A stretch of DNA of 12,123 nucleotides from Minisyncoccota bacterium (lineage in GTDB: Bacteria; Patescibacteriota; Minisyncoccia; Phycocordibacterales; UBA2100). The notes beneath the pieces are model-generated. The model searched no databases. It was not told the origin of the DNA and was given only the letters and a program-made list of their open reading frames with translations. Positions 6,411 through 12,119 of this stretch are shown here, in pieces. A program made the translations under genes and the position numbers. The stretch is taken from NCBI GenBank assembly GCA_018061585.1, contig JAGOTU010000019.1, positions 1-12,123 of the forward strand. The letters are read 5' to 3'. Position 1 is the first letter of the stretch. Each line of letters begins with the position of its first letter.

Positions 6411-6419
6411 TGCTATATA
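6411..6419 (+). promoter_or_regulatory. Extended -10 promoter of trhO
   Basis: TGCTATATA is an extended -10 (TGn then TATATA). It ends 10 bases before ATG 6429, giving a predicted leader of about 3 bases. A TTGACC at 6399-6404 is only 9 bases upstream, too close to serve as its -35 box. Confidence 0.5.
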
Positions 6420-6428
6420 GTGAGCCCG

Positions 6429-7310
6429 ATGAACGGACCGAACGAGTGGCAGGTACTGCTTTTCTATAAATACATCCCCGTCGAGGACCCCGCAGCGCTC
6501 GCGGAGGCCTATCGCATTGAGGCCCAAAAGCTTGGCCTGACCGGGAGAGCCATCATTGCAGCCGAAGGTATCAATGCCACATTCGAGGGCTCTGTAGAGG
6601 CGACCGAGGCGCTTGCTTCGTGGGTGCTAACCGACTCGCGATTCAGCGATATGCAGATCAAGCGCTCAGCAGGTAATGGCGAGAGTTTTCCGCGTCTGTC
6701 GGTAAAGGTGCGCGACGAGATCGTCGGCACCGGCTTTACCAAGGATGAGGCCGATCCGTATGTGAAGACCGCGCCGCGCCTAACCCCCGAGCAATTGAAG
6801 GCGTGGTACGAGAGCAACCGCGACTTCGTGGTCGTTGATATGCGCAATAATTACGAGTACGCATCCGGTCACTTTAAGAACGCGGTGCAACCCGATATAT
6901 CGGCCTCGCGTCATCTTCCGATCGCAATGAATAAGTTAGAGCCCCTCAAGGAAAAAACGGTGGTAACCGTATGCACCGGGGGTGTGCGCTGCGAAAAGAT
7001 GTCTGCCTATCTCTTGAGCAAAGGATTCACCGACGTGCACCAGCTCGACGGCGGTATTCACTCGTACATGGAAAAATTTCCGGGACAGGATTTCGAAGGA
7101 ACGCTCTATACATTTGATAAGCGGCTCACGATGGATTTCGGCGGCGACCGCTCAGTGATCGGACAGTGCCATCTGTGCAAACGAACGACCGAACGGTACG
7201 TGGACTGTGCGGAGGACACCTGTCATTATCATTTCCTCGCGTGCGAGAATTGCACCGACGAACGAGGGCGGGCGTATTGCAGCGATGAGTGTAAACATGC
7301 ACTCGTATGA
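6429..7310 (+). CDS. trhO: tRNA uridine(34) 5-hydroxylase TrhO (rhodanese-fold, YceA family)
   Basis: The 293-residue protein matches TrhO, which hydroxylates U34 of certain tRNAs in an oxygen-dependent way. An N-terminal ferredoxin-like domain (6-100) contains GRAIIAAEGINATFEG. The rhodanese domain (about 120-220) has VVDMRNNYEY and the active loop VCTGGVRCEK with catalytic C182. It ends with QLDGGIHSYMEKFPGQDFEG. A C-terminal cysteine-rich zinc-like region uses C247, C250, C260, C265, C272, C275, C284 and C288, as in longer family members. ATG 6429 is preferred over an in-frame TTG at 6381: conserved sequence begins only after it and the -10 box lies between the two. The stop overlaps the engB start (ATGA), so the two are translationally coupled. 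Confidence 0.94.
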   Translation: MNGPNEWQVLLFYKYIPVEDPAALAEAYRIEAQKLGLTGRAIIAAEGINATFEGSVEATEALASWVLTDSRFSDMQIKRSAGNGESFPRLSVKVRDEIVGTGFTKDEADPYVKTAPRLTPEQLKAWYESNRDFVVVDMRNNYEYASGHFKNAVQPDISASRHLPIAMNKLEPLKEKTVVTVCTGGVRCEKMSAYLLSKGFTDVHQLDGGIHSYMEKFPGQDFEGTLYTFDKRLTMDFGGDRSVIGQCHLCKRTTERYVDCAEDTCHYHFLACENCTDERGRAYCSDECKHALV

Positions 7311-7876
7311 GGATCACCGAGGCCGAATTCATGCGCGGCATCCGCGGCACGGATGAGCTCTTAAGCGACGGTACACCGCAGATCGCATTCATCGGACGCT
7401 CCAACGTGGGCAAGTCGAGCATCCTCAACAAGCTGACCGAAAAGAAGCAGTTGGCTCGCGTGGGCAAAAAGCCGGGCAAGACGACCGAGATCAACATCTA
7501 CAAGATCAACAGGGCGTATTACTTTATGGACCTTCCGGGCTACGGCTACGCAGAAGCCGGTCCGCAGGAGCGCGAGAAATTGCGAAAGCTCATCGTGTGG
7601 TATTTCACATCGGACGAAGCGCATCCGGTGAAGACTGTTCTGATACTAGAAGCCAAGGCCGGGCTCACACGCTTCGACGAGGAAATGATCAAGGTGCTGG
7701 TCGAGAAAGAACGTCCGTACATGATCGTGCTCAACAAGGTGGACAAGTTGTCTCAGAAGGAACTCGCGGCACAGTTAGCCACGATCAAAGAAAAGACGAA
7801 CGGGGCAGTGATACTGCAGACCTCGACCGAGACCGGAAAGGGAATTGACGCGTTGCGCGCGCAGATATTTGAATAG
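7307..7876 (+). CDS. engB: Ribosome-biogenesis GTPase EngB (YsxC/YihA)
   Basis: The 189 residues fit EngB, a GTPase needed for large-subunit assembly. The G1 motif is GRSNVGKS (30-37), followed by G2 PGKTTEINIY (56-65), G3 DLPGYGYA (75-82), G4 NKVD (143-146) and G5 STETGKG (173-179). Family traits include the short N-terminal strand before QIAFIG and EREKLRKLIVWYF after G3. G4 is NKVD rather than the TKAD common in the family. The usual D-x-R-H segment in the middle strand reads LEAKAGLT (114-121), so its Asp and His are absent; this is a lineage-specific or functional change. The start ATG sits on the trhO stop in an ATGA overlap without a Shine-Dalgarno site. The MliC-like gene begins 3 bases after its stop. 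Confidence 0.95.
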   Translation: MRITEAEFMRGIRGTDELLSDGTPQIAFIGRSNVGKSSILNKLTEKKQLARVGKKPGKTTEINIYKINRAYYFMDLPGYGYAEAGPQEREKLRKLIVWYFTSDEAHPVKTVLILEAKAGLTRFDEEMIKVLVEKERPYMIVLNKVDKLSQKELAAQLATIKEKTNGAVILQTSTETGKGIDALRAQIFE

Positions 7877-7879
7877 GGT

Positions 7880-8251
7880 ATGAGTCGTCGGCTATTCATC
7901 TCGACCGTGGTGTTCGCGATCGCGCTCGGCGCGATCGTCGGCTACATTCGCGGTATGCCGGATGATTTCGTAGACGTACCCGACATGTCGATAGACTACG
8001 GCTACCGCTGTGGCGATGGCTCAGAATTCACGATCGAGCCAAGCGAGAATATGCTTACGATCACTATCGTGCCTGCGACAAGCGTGGACTATTTGGTACG
8101 CACAGAGCTCGCGCTCGTTGATGATCTAAAATACGCAGGCGCAGGTGTTACGTTCGTACCGAACGGAACGTTTGCGGAGCTTACGAGTGCATCGAGTGCC
8201 CCAACAACGTGCACATCCATGAACAGCAAAGAAAACACATTGTTTAAATAG
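7880..8251 (+). CDS. Short membrane-anchored MliC-like protein
   Basis: The 123-residue protein has N-terminal MSRR followed by a hydrophobic helix (5-22), so it is inserted with its C-terminal part outside. Residues 38-111 are an MliC-like domain: YGYRCGDGSEFTIEPSENM at the front and C111 at the end, allowing a C44-C111 disulphide. It shares the pattern Y-x-C-x-D-G-x-E-F-x-I-x-P, then M-x-x-I-x-I-x-P, with the domain at 3390-4115, but lacks that protein's second domain. The lysine of the lysozyme-contact loop is not visible, so anti-lysozyme activity is unproven. It starts 3 bases after engB with no ribosome site and ends 1 base before the EVE gene. Cotranscription with trhO-engB is likely. 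Confidence 0.72.
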   Translation: MSRRLFISTVVFAIALGAIVGYIRGMPDDFVDVPDMSIDYGYRCGDGSEFTIEPSENMLTITIVPATSVDYLVRTELALVDDLKYAGAGVTFVPNGTFAELTSASSAPTTCTSMNSKENTLFK

Positions 8252-8252
8252 T

Positions 8253-8705
8253 ATGAACTATTGGCTTATCAAATCGGAACCCGATACGTATTCGATTGAC
8301 GAACTGAAGCGCGACAAAACAACCGCGTGGGAGGGGGTGCGAAACTATCAGGCGCGCAATCACATGCGTGCGATGAAAAAGGGTGACCTGGTGTTGTTCT
8401 ATCACTCGTCGACCGAGCCCACGGGTATAGCCGGCATTGCAGAAGTCGCGACGAACGTTCATCCTGATATGAGCCAATTCAAGAACGGGAACTACTTTGA
8501 GCCTCGGGCGAGAAAGGATGCGCCGGTCTGGGATTGCGTGGACATCTCGTTCGTATCAAAAGCAAAGGAATTCATTCCGCTCTCGACATTAAAGGATGAC
8601 GCAAAATTGGACGGCATGGTGCTTTTGCAGCGCGGCTCACGGCTTTCGGTGCAGCCGGTGACCAAGGAACAGTTTGCCCACATACAGGCGCTTTTGGGAG
8701 AGTAG
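8253..8705 (+). CDS. EVE domain protein (thymocyte nuclear protein 1-like)
   Basis: The 150 residues are a single EVE domain. It opens with NYWLIKSEPDTYSIDEL (2-18), then WEGVRNYQARN (26-36), KKGDLVLFYHS (42-52), and closes with RLSVQPVT (130-137). EVE domains share the PUA/YTH-like fold with a pocket for modified bases in DNA or RNA. In bacteria they occur alone or fused to restriction enzymes; the stand-alone form here is full length. There is no restriction or methylase gene beside it, so a restriction role is not supported here. A role with modified tRNA or rRNA fits its position after trhO and engB, but that is inference. ATG 8253 lies one base after the previous stop, with no ribosome site. 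Confidence 0.94.
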   Translation: MNYWLIKSEPDTYSIDELKRDKTTAWEGVRNYQARNHMRAMKKGDLVLFYHSSTEPTGIAGIAEVATNVHPDMSQFKNGNYFEPRARKDAPVWDCVDISFVSKAKEFIPLSTLKDDAKLDGMVLLQRGSRLSVQPVTKEQFAHIQALLGE

Positions 8706-8721
8706 TCGTACATTTGAACGA

Positions 8722-8727
8722 TATACT
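8722..8727 (+). promoter_or_regulatory. Candidate -10 box of the YHYH gene (leaderless)
   Basis: TATACT (5 of 6) in a 28-base gap ends 7 bases before ATG 8734. A TTGAAC just upstream is only 2 bases away and cannot be its -35 box. Confidence 0.42.
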
Positions 8728-8733
8728 GCTCAC

Positions 8734-9969
8734 ATGAAGCTCCACACGCCGATCCTGGTCGTGTTCGCCATAGTTGTCGCCCTGTGGTTCGTTGCCGGTC
8801 CGTTGTCATACATTTCGCAGCCCGATTCGCTCGCGAGTGCGAACAACGCAGCGGTCGTCGCGACGTCGGTTACGGTGAGCATTCCGGCAAAAGGTGCGAC
8901 GAAGCAGGTCACACTCACCAAAACGAAACTCCTCGCGCTGGCAGACGCTTTGTATCAGGACGGACAAGTGCCGCTCGGCGACTACCGATATTCAACGACC
9001 GTCGCAAAAAAGGGCTCCATCTACCTGTGCAATGCACGAAAAAATGATCCGGGGTCACGGGTGATAGGGCCGTGGATCGAAGGTGATTCATGGAATTTCA
9101 TGCGAAAGATCGAGATCTCCGGATCTGTCTCTTGGAAAGAGGCAAAATTCTCGAACGTCGTATCCGGATCGACACGCACGCTTTCCGGAAACGCGCTGCC
9201 GATCAGTCACACGACCGGCATTTTTCCGGTCGCTCGAAACGATTCTGCTGCTGAATACGATCCGAATCCGAACACGATCTCGGCGCAATCGATCACGCAG
9301 AAACTGCCGGTGGATCCTGTGTACTCTATGACGCCTTACTGCATGGGCGGCGAGGCGGGCATTATGCTCTCTGGTGTTCCGTTGTTCAATGCATTCGATG
9401 CGGGATTACGCGATGCCCCGGCACACGAGTTGCAGGATAGTTGCGATGGTCATCCGCAAGGAAGCGGCGAGTATCACTATCACAGTCTTTCATCGTGCTT
9501 TAAAGACGCGGGTGTAGAGACTGTACTGGGATATGCATACGACGGATTCCCGATAACTGGCGGCAAGGTCGCGGAGGGTAAATATCTGACGACCGATGAC
9601 CTGGATGAATGCCACGGCATTACGAGCGAGGTGATCATCGACGGCAAAAAGAAGACCACCTACCATTACGTGATGACGGTGGACTTCCCGTACTCTGCAA
9701 GCTGCTTCCGCGCAAAGCCGGTTACGACAGGTCCGAGCGTCGCTCCGAATTCCGGACAACAGGGAGGGCAGCAAGCCGCTAGGCCGCAGGGCGGCCAGCC
9801 TGCACAGGCAGGAACGCCTCCACAGGAGGCTATGCGCGCATGCTCAAGCTCAATAATGAACGCCTCGTGCTCGTTCACGACTCCTCGCGGGGACACGGTT
9901 TCGGGTACCTGCGGGGCTCCCCCGGGAGCTACAAAGCTTGCCTGTATGCCACAGAGACAAGGTGAATGA
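8734..9969 (+). CDS. Exported YHYH-domain protein with Cys-rich C-terminal tail
   Basis: The 411-residue protein begins with a hydrophobic signal or anchor helix (6-26), so it acts outside the membrane. The central part matches the YHYH family. It holds CDGHPQGSGEYHYH (237-250), GYAYDGFPITGG (266-277), LDECHG (290-295) and TYHYVMTVDFPY (309-320). C237, C255, C293 and C324 could form disulphides. A Gln/Gly/Ala/Pro-rich linker (340-366) leads to a small tail with C370, C379, C393 and C404, which looks like a separate knotted module. The family has no agreed biochemical role; the His-rich core suggests metal binding. ATG 8734 is chosen over upstream in-frame starts because it precedes the signal helix and follows a -10 box. 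No terminator is evident behind it. Confidence 0.88.
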   Translation: MKLHTPILVVFAIVVALWFVAGPLSYISQPDSLASANNAAVVATSVTVSIPAKGATKQVTLTKTKLLALADALYQDGQVPLGDYRYSTTVAKKGSIYLCNARKNDPGSRVIGPWIEGDSWNFMRKIEISGSVSWKEAKFSNVVSGSTRTLSGNALPISHTTGIFPVARNDSAAEYDPNPNTISAQSITQKLPVDPVYSMTPYCMGGEAGIMLSGVPLFNAFDAGLRDAPAHELQDSCDGHPQGSGEYHYHSLSSCFKDAGVETVLGYAYDGFPITGGKVAEGKYLTTDDLDECHGITSEVIIDGKKKTTYHYVMTVDFPYSASCFRAKPVTTGPSVAPNSGQQGGQQAARPQGGQPAQAGTPPQEAMRACSSSIMNASCSFTTPRGDTVSGTCGAPPGATKLACMPQRQGE

Positions 9970-9976
9970 TCGTGTA

Positions 9977-10005
9977 TTGACAAGGTGCCCCTGTTGTGAC
10001 AGAAT
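9977..10005 (+). promoter_or_regulatory. Strong promoter upstream of the structured leader
   Basis: A perfect TTGACA (9977-9982), a 17-base spacer and TGACAGAAT (TG at 9997-9998, CAGAAT 10000-10005, 4 of 6) make an extended -10 promoter. It is the best full-consensus promoter in the window. The predicted start is near 10012, 135 bases before the next gene, unlike the leaderless promoters elsewhere. Confidence 0.6.
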
Positions 10006-10011
10006 AGACGA

Positions 10012-10146
10012 AGTCTTACTTACTCCTAGCAGTTAAACACTCGATCCACCGGCTTCGGCCTGTGGCTCAGAGGGTCAGTTAGACAATGAATGAGCCCGGC
10101 AACGGGTCATCAGGTTTTCGGGCAGAATCGTTTGAAGAGTCACACT
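10012..10146 (+). ncRNA. Candidate structured 5' leader or small RNA
   Basis: This is a 135-base transcribed but apparently non-coding stretch. Hairpin A pairs 10046-10053 with 10058-10065 around a UUCG tetraloop, with one C-U mismatch. Hairpin B pairs 10089-10098 with 10103-10110 around a GCAA (GNRA-type) tetraloop, with one bulged A. GGCTCA (10064-10069) could instead pair with TGAGCC (10091-10096), which excludes both hairpins. It does not match a tRNA, SRP RNA, 5S rRNA or any riboswitch consensus I know. It may be a cis-regulatory leader of the 50-residue protein, or a separate small RNA. The terminator after that gene would end either transcript. Confidence 0.4.
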
Positions 10147-10299
10147 ATGACAAAAAATTTCCTTCAGGACGGCAAATGGATCGAGAATCCGAACGAGGTA
10201 GCGGTTGTACTATGCGCATGCGGCGGCAAATATATAAAGACGCGCCCACAGCAAACAACATGTCTCCCGTGCGCAAAAGCGCTCATACATCATTCATAA
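10147..10299 (+). CDS. 50-residue Cys-rich (zinc-ribbon-like) mini-protein
   Basis: The frame from ATG 10147 encodes MTKNFLQDGKWIENPNEVAV followed by a cysteine core. LCACGGKYIKTR gives C-x-C (C23, C25) and TTCLPCAKA gives C-x-x-C (C41, C44), a spacing that suits one zinc site. The peptide is small and soluble with a basic middle. An in-frame ATG at 10090 would add 19 residues, but these lie in hairpin B of the leader and look unlike protein. GAAGAG upstream of 10147 could be a weak ribosome site. The TAA stop is embedded in the first bases of a strong terminator, which supports a real transcription unit. Function is unknown; binding of RNA or protein by a zinc ribbon is a guess. Confidence 0.62.
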   Translation: MTKNFLQDGKWIENPNEVAVVLCACGGKYIKTRPQQTTCLPCAKALIHHS

Positions 10300-10328
10300 A
10301 ACCACCCCGCTCGGGGTGGTTTTGATTT
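10298..10328 (+). terminator. Rho-independent terminator of the Cys-rich mini-gene
   Basis: An 11-bp perfect stem (10298-10308 with 10313-10323) has a GCTC loop and a TTTTGATTT tail. Its 5' arm overlaps the stop codon and its tail overlaps the next -35 box. Confidence 0.88.
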
Positions 10329-10350
10329 AAGGCCTCATGCGCGTGATAAT
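10322..10350 (+). promoter_or_regulatory. Candidate promoter of the 22-residue lysine-rich gene
   Basis: TTGATT (10322-10327, 4 of 6) lies in the terminator tail. Seventeen bases later comes GATAAT (10345-10350, 5 of 6). The predicted start, near 10357, leaves a leader of about 25 bases. Confidence 0.4.
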
Positions 10351-10381
10351 ATTGCGGTATTAGCGGATCATCACATTTGAT

Positions 10382-10450
10382 ATGGCCAAAGGAATGGATA
10401 AACGAAAGGAAAAGAAGAAGCCGAAGAAAGAGAAGAACAAGAAGAAGTAA
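10382..10450 (+). CDS. 22-residue lysine-rich mini-protein
   Basis: ATG 10382 to TAA 10448-10450 encodes a peptide starting MAKGMDKRKEKKKPKK, with 13 basic residues out of 22. The beginning, M-A-K-G-M-D-K-x-K-E-x-K-K-x-P, resembles short M-[AS]-K-G-x-D-x-K-K-E-x-K-K peptides I recall from annotated bacterial genomes. This is recollection, not a search. The coding strand is a long AAG-rich purine tract. It has its own candidate promoter. The GIY-YIG gene starts 12 bases after the stop, so they may share a transcript. Contact with RNA or the ribosome is plausible from charge alone. Confidence 0.52.
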   Translation: MAKGMDKRKEKKKPKKEKNKKK

Positions 10451-10462
10451 TGCTGTGCGGGT

Positions 10463-10735
10463 ATGTATTACGTGTATCTTTTGCGATGCTCTGATACGTC
10501 CCTGTACACCGGTATAACCAACGACCTCGATCGCCGTCTCGCTGCACACAAAGCCGGGACGGCGAGTCGGTATACGCGCTCTCGGGGCGCGCTTCGTTTT
10601 GAATATATAGAGCGCAAACGCACAAAAGGGAATGCATTGAAGCGCGAAGCCGCTATCAAAAAACTTTCGCGCAGCGATAAGCTCGCGCTTATCCGCACTG
10701 TACGATCCTCCGGAAAAGTTGGTAAATCAGCGTAA
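10463..10735 (+). CDS. GIY-YIG domain protein, UPF0213 (YhbQ-like) family
   Basis: The 90-residue protein is a minimal GIY-YIG nuclease domain. YYVYLLRCSDTSLYTGITN (2-20) carries the two signature strands, followed by DLDRRLAAH with R25 and by REAAIKKLSRSDKLALI with E62. Length and ending match the UPF0213 family. The catalytic tyrosine, arginine and glutamate positions are kept, so nuclease activity is possible. Related YhbQ in E. coli has been linked to DNA damage processing, but most members are uncharacterised. No ribosome site precedes ATG 10463; it follows the lysine-rich mini-gene by 12 bases. The ABC-F gene starts 19 bases after its stop, so coexpression is likely. Confidence 0.93.
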   Translation: MYYVYLLRCSDTSLYTGITNDLDRRLAAHKAGTASRYTRSRGALRFEYIERKRTKGNALKREAAIKKLSRSDKLALIRTVRSSGKVGKSA

Positions 10736-10754
10736 GTACGGTAGCTTGCTCGGA

Positions 10755-12119
10755 ATGGCTGGTATCGAAACAGTCGTACGGTTCGAAAAGGTCTCGTACG
10801 AATATAACGCTAAGAAGCGGATCCTCGATGAGGCGAATTTTTCTATAAAGCGCGGCGCGAAGCTCACGCTCATGGGTCAGAACGGTGCGGGCAAGAGTAC
10901 GATATTCGGGCTCATCACCGGATCCATCGAGCCTGAGAGCGGTAATATAAATCTGCCTCACGGTCTTACGATCGCGGTATCCCGCCAAGTAATTCCGCGC
11001 GCAGAGCTCGACCTCACGGTCCGTGACTTCTTTCAGGCGGTATTTCCGAACAAGGTCTACGACATCGATCCCAAGATCGACGAAGTGCTCGAGATCGTGA
11101 ATTTGCACGCGCCGCACGATCGCATTGTGCGGTCATTCTCCGGCGGGCAGCAGGCGCGTCTGTTGCTTGCTTCTGCTCTTATCCAGCAGCCGGATGTGCT
11201 GTTGCTCGATGAGCCGACCAACAACCTCGATAAGGCCGGCATTGCGCACCTGATCAAATTCCTTCAGGGCTACGAGAAGACGCTCGTGGTCATTTCGCAT
11301 GATGCGGAATTCCTGAACTCGTTCACACAGGGAGTGCTCTATCTCGACGTGCACACACAGAAGACCGAACAGTATGTCGGTAACTACAACGACGTGCTCG
11401 AAGACATTCGGGCGCGCATAGAGAAGGAGAACATGAAGAACGCGCAGCTCGCAAAGAAGATCCAGGCGAACAAAGATCAGGCGAATGTGTTCGCTCATAA
11501 GGGCGGCGGTATGCGACTGGTCGCCAAGCGTATGCGTCAGGCGGCGGAAGACGCGGAGGAAGAGATGGTGGATATTCGAAAGGAGGACAAGACGATCAAG
11601 GCGTTCAAGATTCCGACGCCGGAGAACATGGTCGGTGAGATCCTGAAGATCGAGTCGTACAAAGTGATCCTCGATCATAAGGCCAAGGTCAAAAAGAAGA
11701 CCGTTATTTTGAAAAAGAATCAGCACCTCCTCTTGGAGGGCCCGAACGGTATCGGTAAATCGACACTCCTCGAAGCGATCGTGAATCAGGAGGAAGGTTC
11801 TACGATACTGCCCGGTACCAAGGTCGGATACTATCGACAGGATTTCTCGAACCTTGATTTTGAAAAGACCGTACACGAGGAATTGATGTCGGCCATGAAA
11901 AAGAAGTACGAGGAAACGCTGCGCGCGGTTGCCGCGGGCTTCTTGCTCACGGGTGACATCATTCACACCAAGATCGGACATCTATCCGAGGGTCAGAAAG
12001 GACTCGTTGCCTTCGCACGGCTTGTACTTATGGAGCCGGCACTCCTCATCCTTGATGAGCCGACAAATCACATTAACTTCCGCCATATTCCGGCGATCGC
12101 AAAAGCACTGGATTCATAA
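10755..12119 (+). CDS. ABC-F family ATPase, second nucleotide-binding domain cut short
   Basis: The 454-residue protein has two ABC domains and no membrane segment, as in ABC-F translation or ribosome-protection factors. Domain 1 has Walker A GQNGAGKS (41-48), signature SGGQQ (129-133), Walker B VLLLDEPTNN (148-157) and switch H182. A charged linker (190-290) includes KKIQANKDQAN and an AKRMRQAAEDAEEE helix. Domain 2 has Walker A GPNGIGKS (329-336), signature LSEGQ (410-414) and LLILDEPTNH (430-439). The chain stops at KALDS, about 15 residues after Walker B, before the switch His and last strands. Aligned to domain 1, the stop falls where Y-E-K-T precedes the switch. A natural early end, a one-base frameshift or an assembly error are all possible. 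ATG 10755 is preferred because conserved sequence begins there. Confidence 0.9.
   Translation: MAGIETVVRFEKVSYEYNAKKRILDEANFSIKRGAKLTLMGQNGAGKSTIFGLITGSIEPESGNINLPHGLTIAVSRQVIPRAELDLTVRDFFQAVFPNKVYDIDPKIDEVLEIVNLHAPHDRIVRSFSGGQQARLLLASALIQQPDVLLLDEPTNNLDKAGIAHLIKFLQGYEKTLVVISHDAEFLNSFTQGVLYLDVHTQKTEQYVGNYNDVLEDIRARIEKENMKNAQLAKKIQANKDQANVFAHKGGGMRLVAKRMRQAAEDAEEEMVDIRKEDKTIKAFKIPTPENMVGEILKIESYKVILDHKAKVKKKTVILKKNQHLLLEGPNGIGKSTLLEAIVNQEEGSTILPGTKVGYYRQDFSNLDFEKTVHEELMSAMKKKYEETLRAVAAGFLLTGDIIHTKIGHLSEGQKGLVAFARLVLMEPALLILDEPTNHINFRHIPAIAKALDS

Noticed and set aside
6381..6428. TTG start that would add 16 residues to TrhO
   Set aside because: The extension is not like the family's N-terminus and would place the start before the -10 box at 6414-6419.
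8674..8733. Upstream start that would add 20 residues before the YHYH protein
   Set aside because: It overlaps the EVE gene and puts residues in front of the signal helix; ATG 8734 follows a -10 box.
10040..10130. A tRNA or SRP-type RNA within the leader
   Set aside because: No seven-base acceptor pair, anticodon arm or GGTTCRA T-loop fits, and the SRP apical consensus is absent.
10090..10146. ATG 10090 as the start of the Cys-rich mini-protein
   Set aside because: No ribosome site is present, the extra residues are encoded by a stable GCAA hairpin, and the protein looks complete from 10147.
10086..10325. 79-codon frame overlapping the leader and the Cys-rich gene
   Set aside because: It is out of frame with the Cys-rich gene, runs through the terminator and has no domain features.
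11133..11981. 282-codon minus-strand frame opposite the ABC-F gene
   Set aside because: The plus strand has complete ABC motifs; the minus frame is leucine/arginine-rich shadow sequence without motifs.
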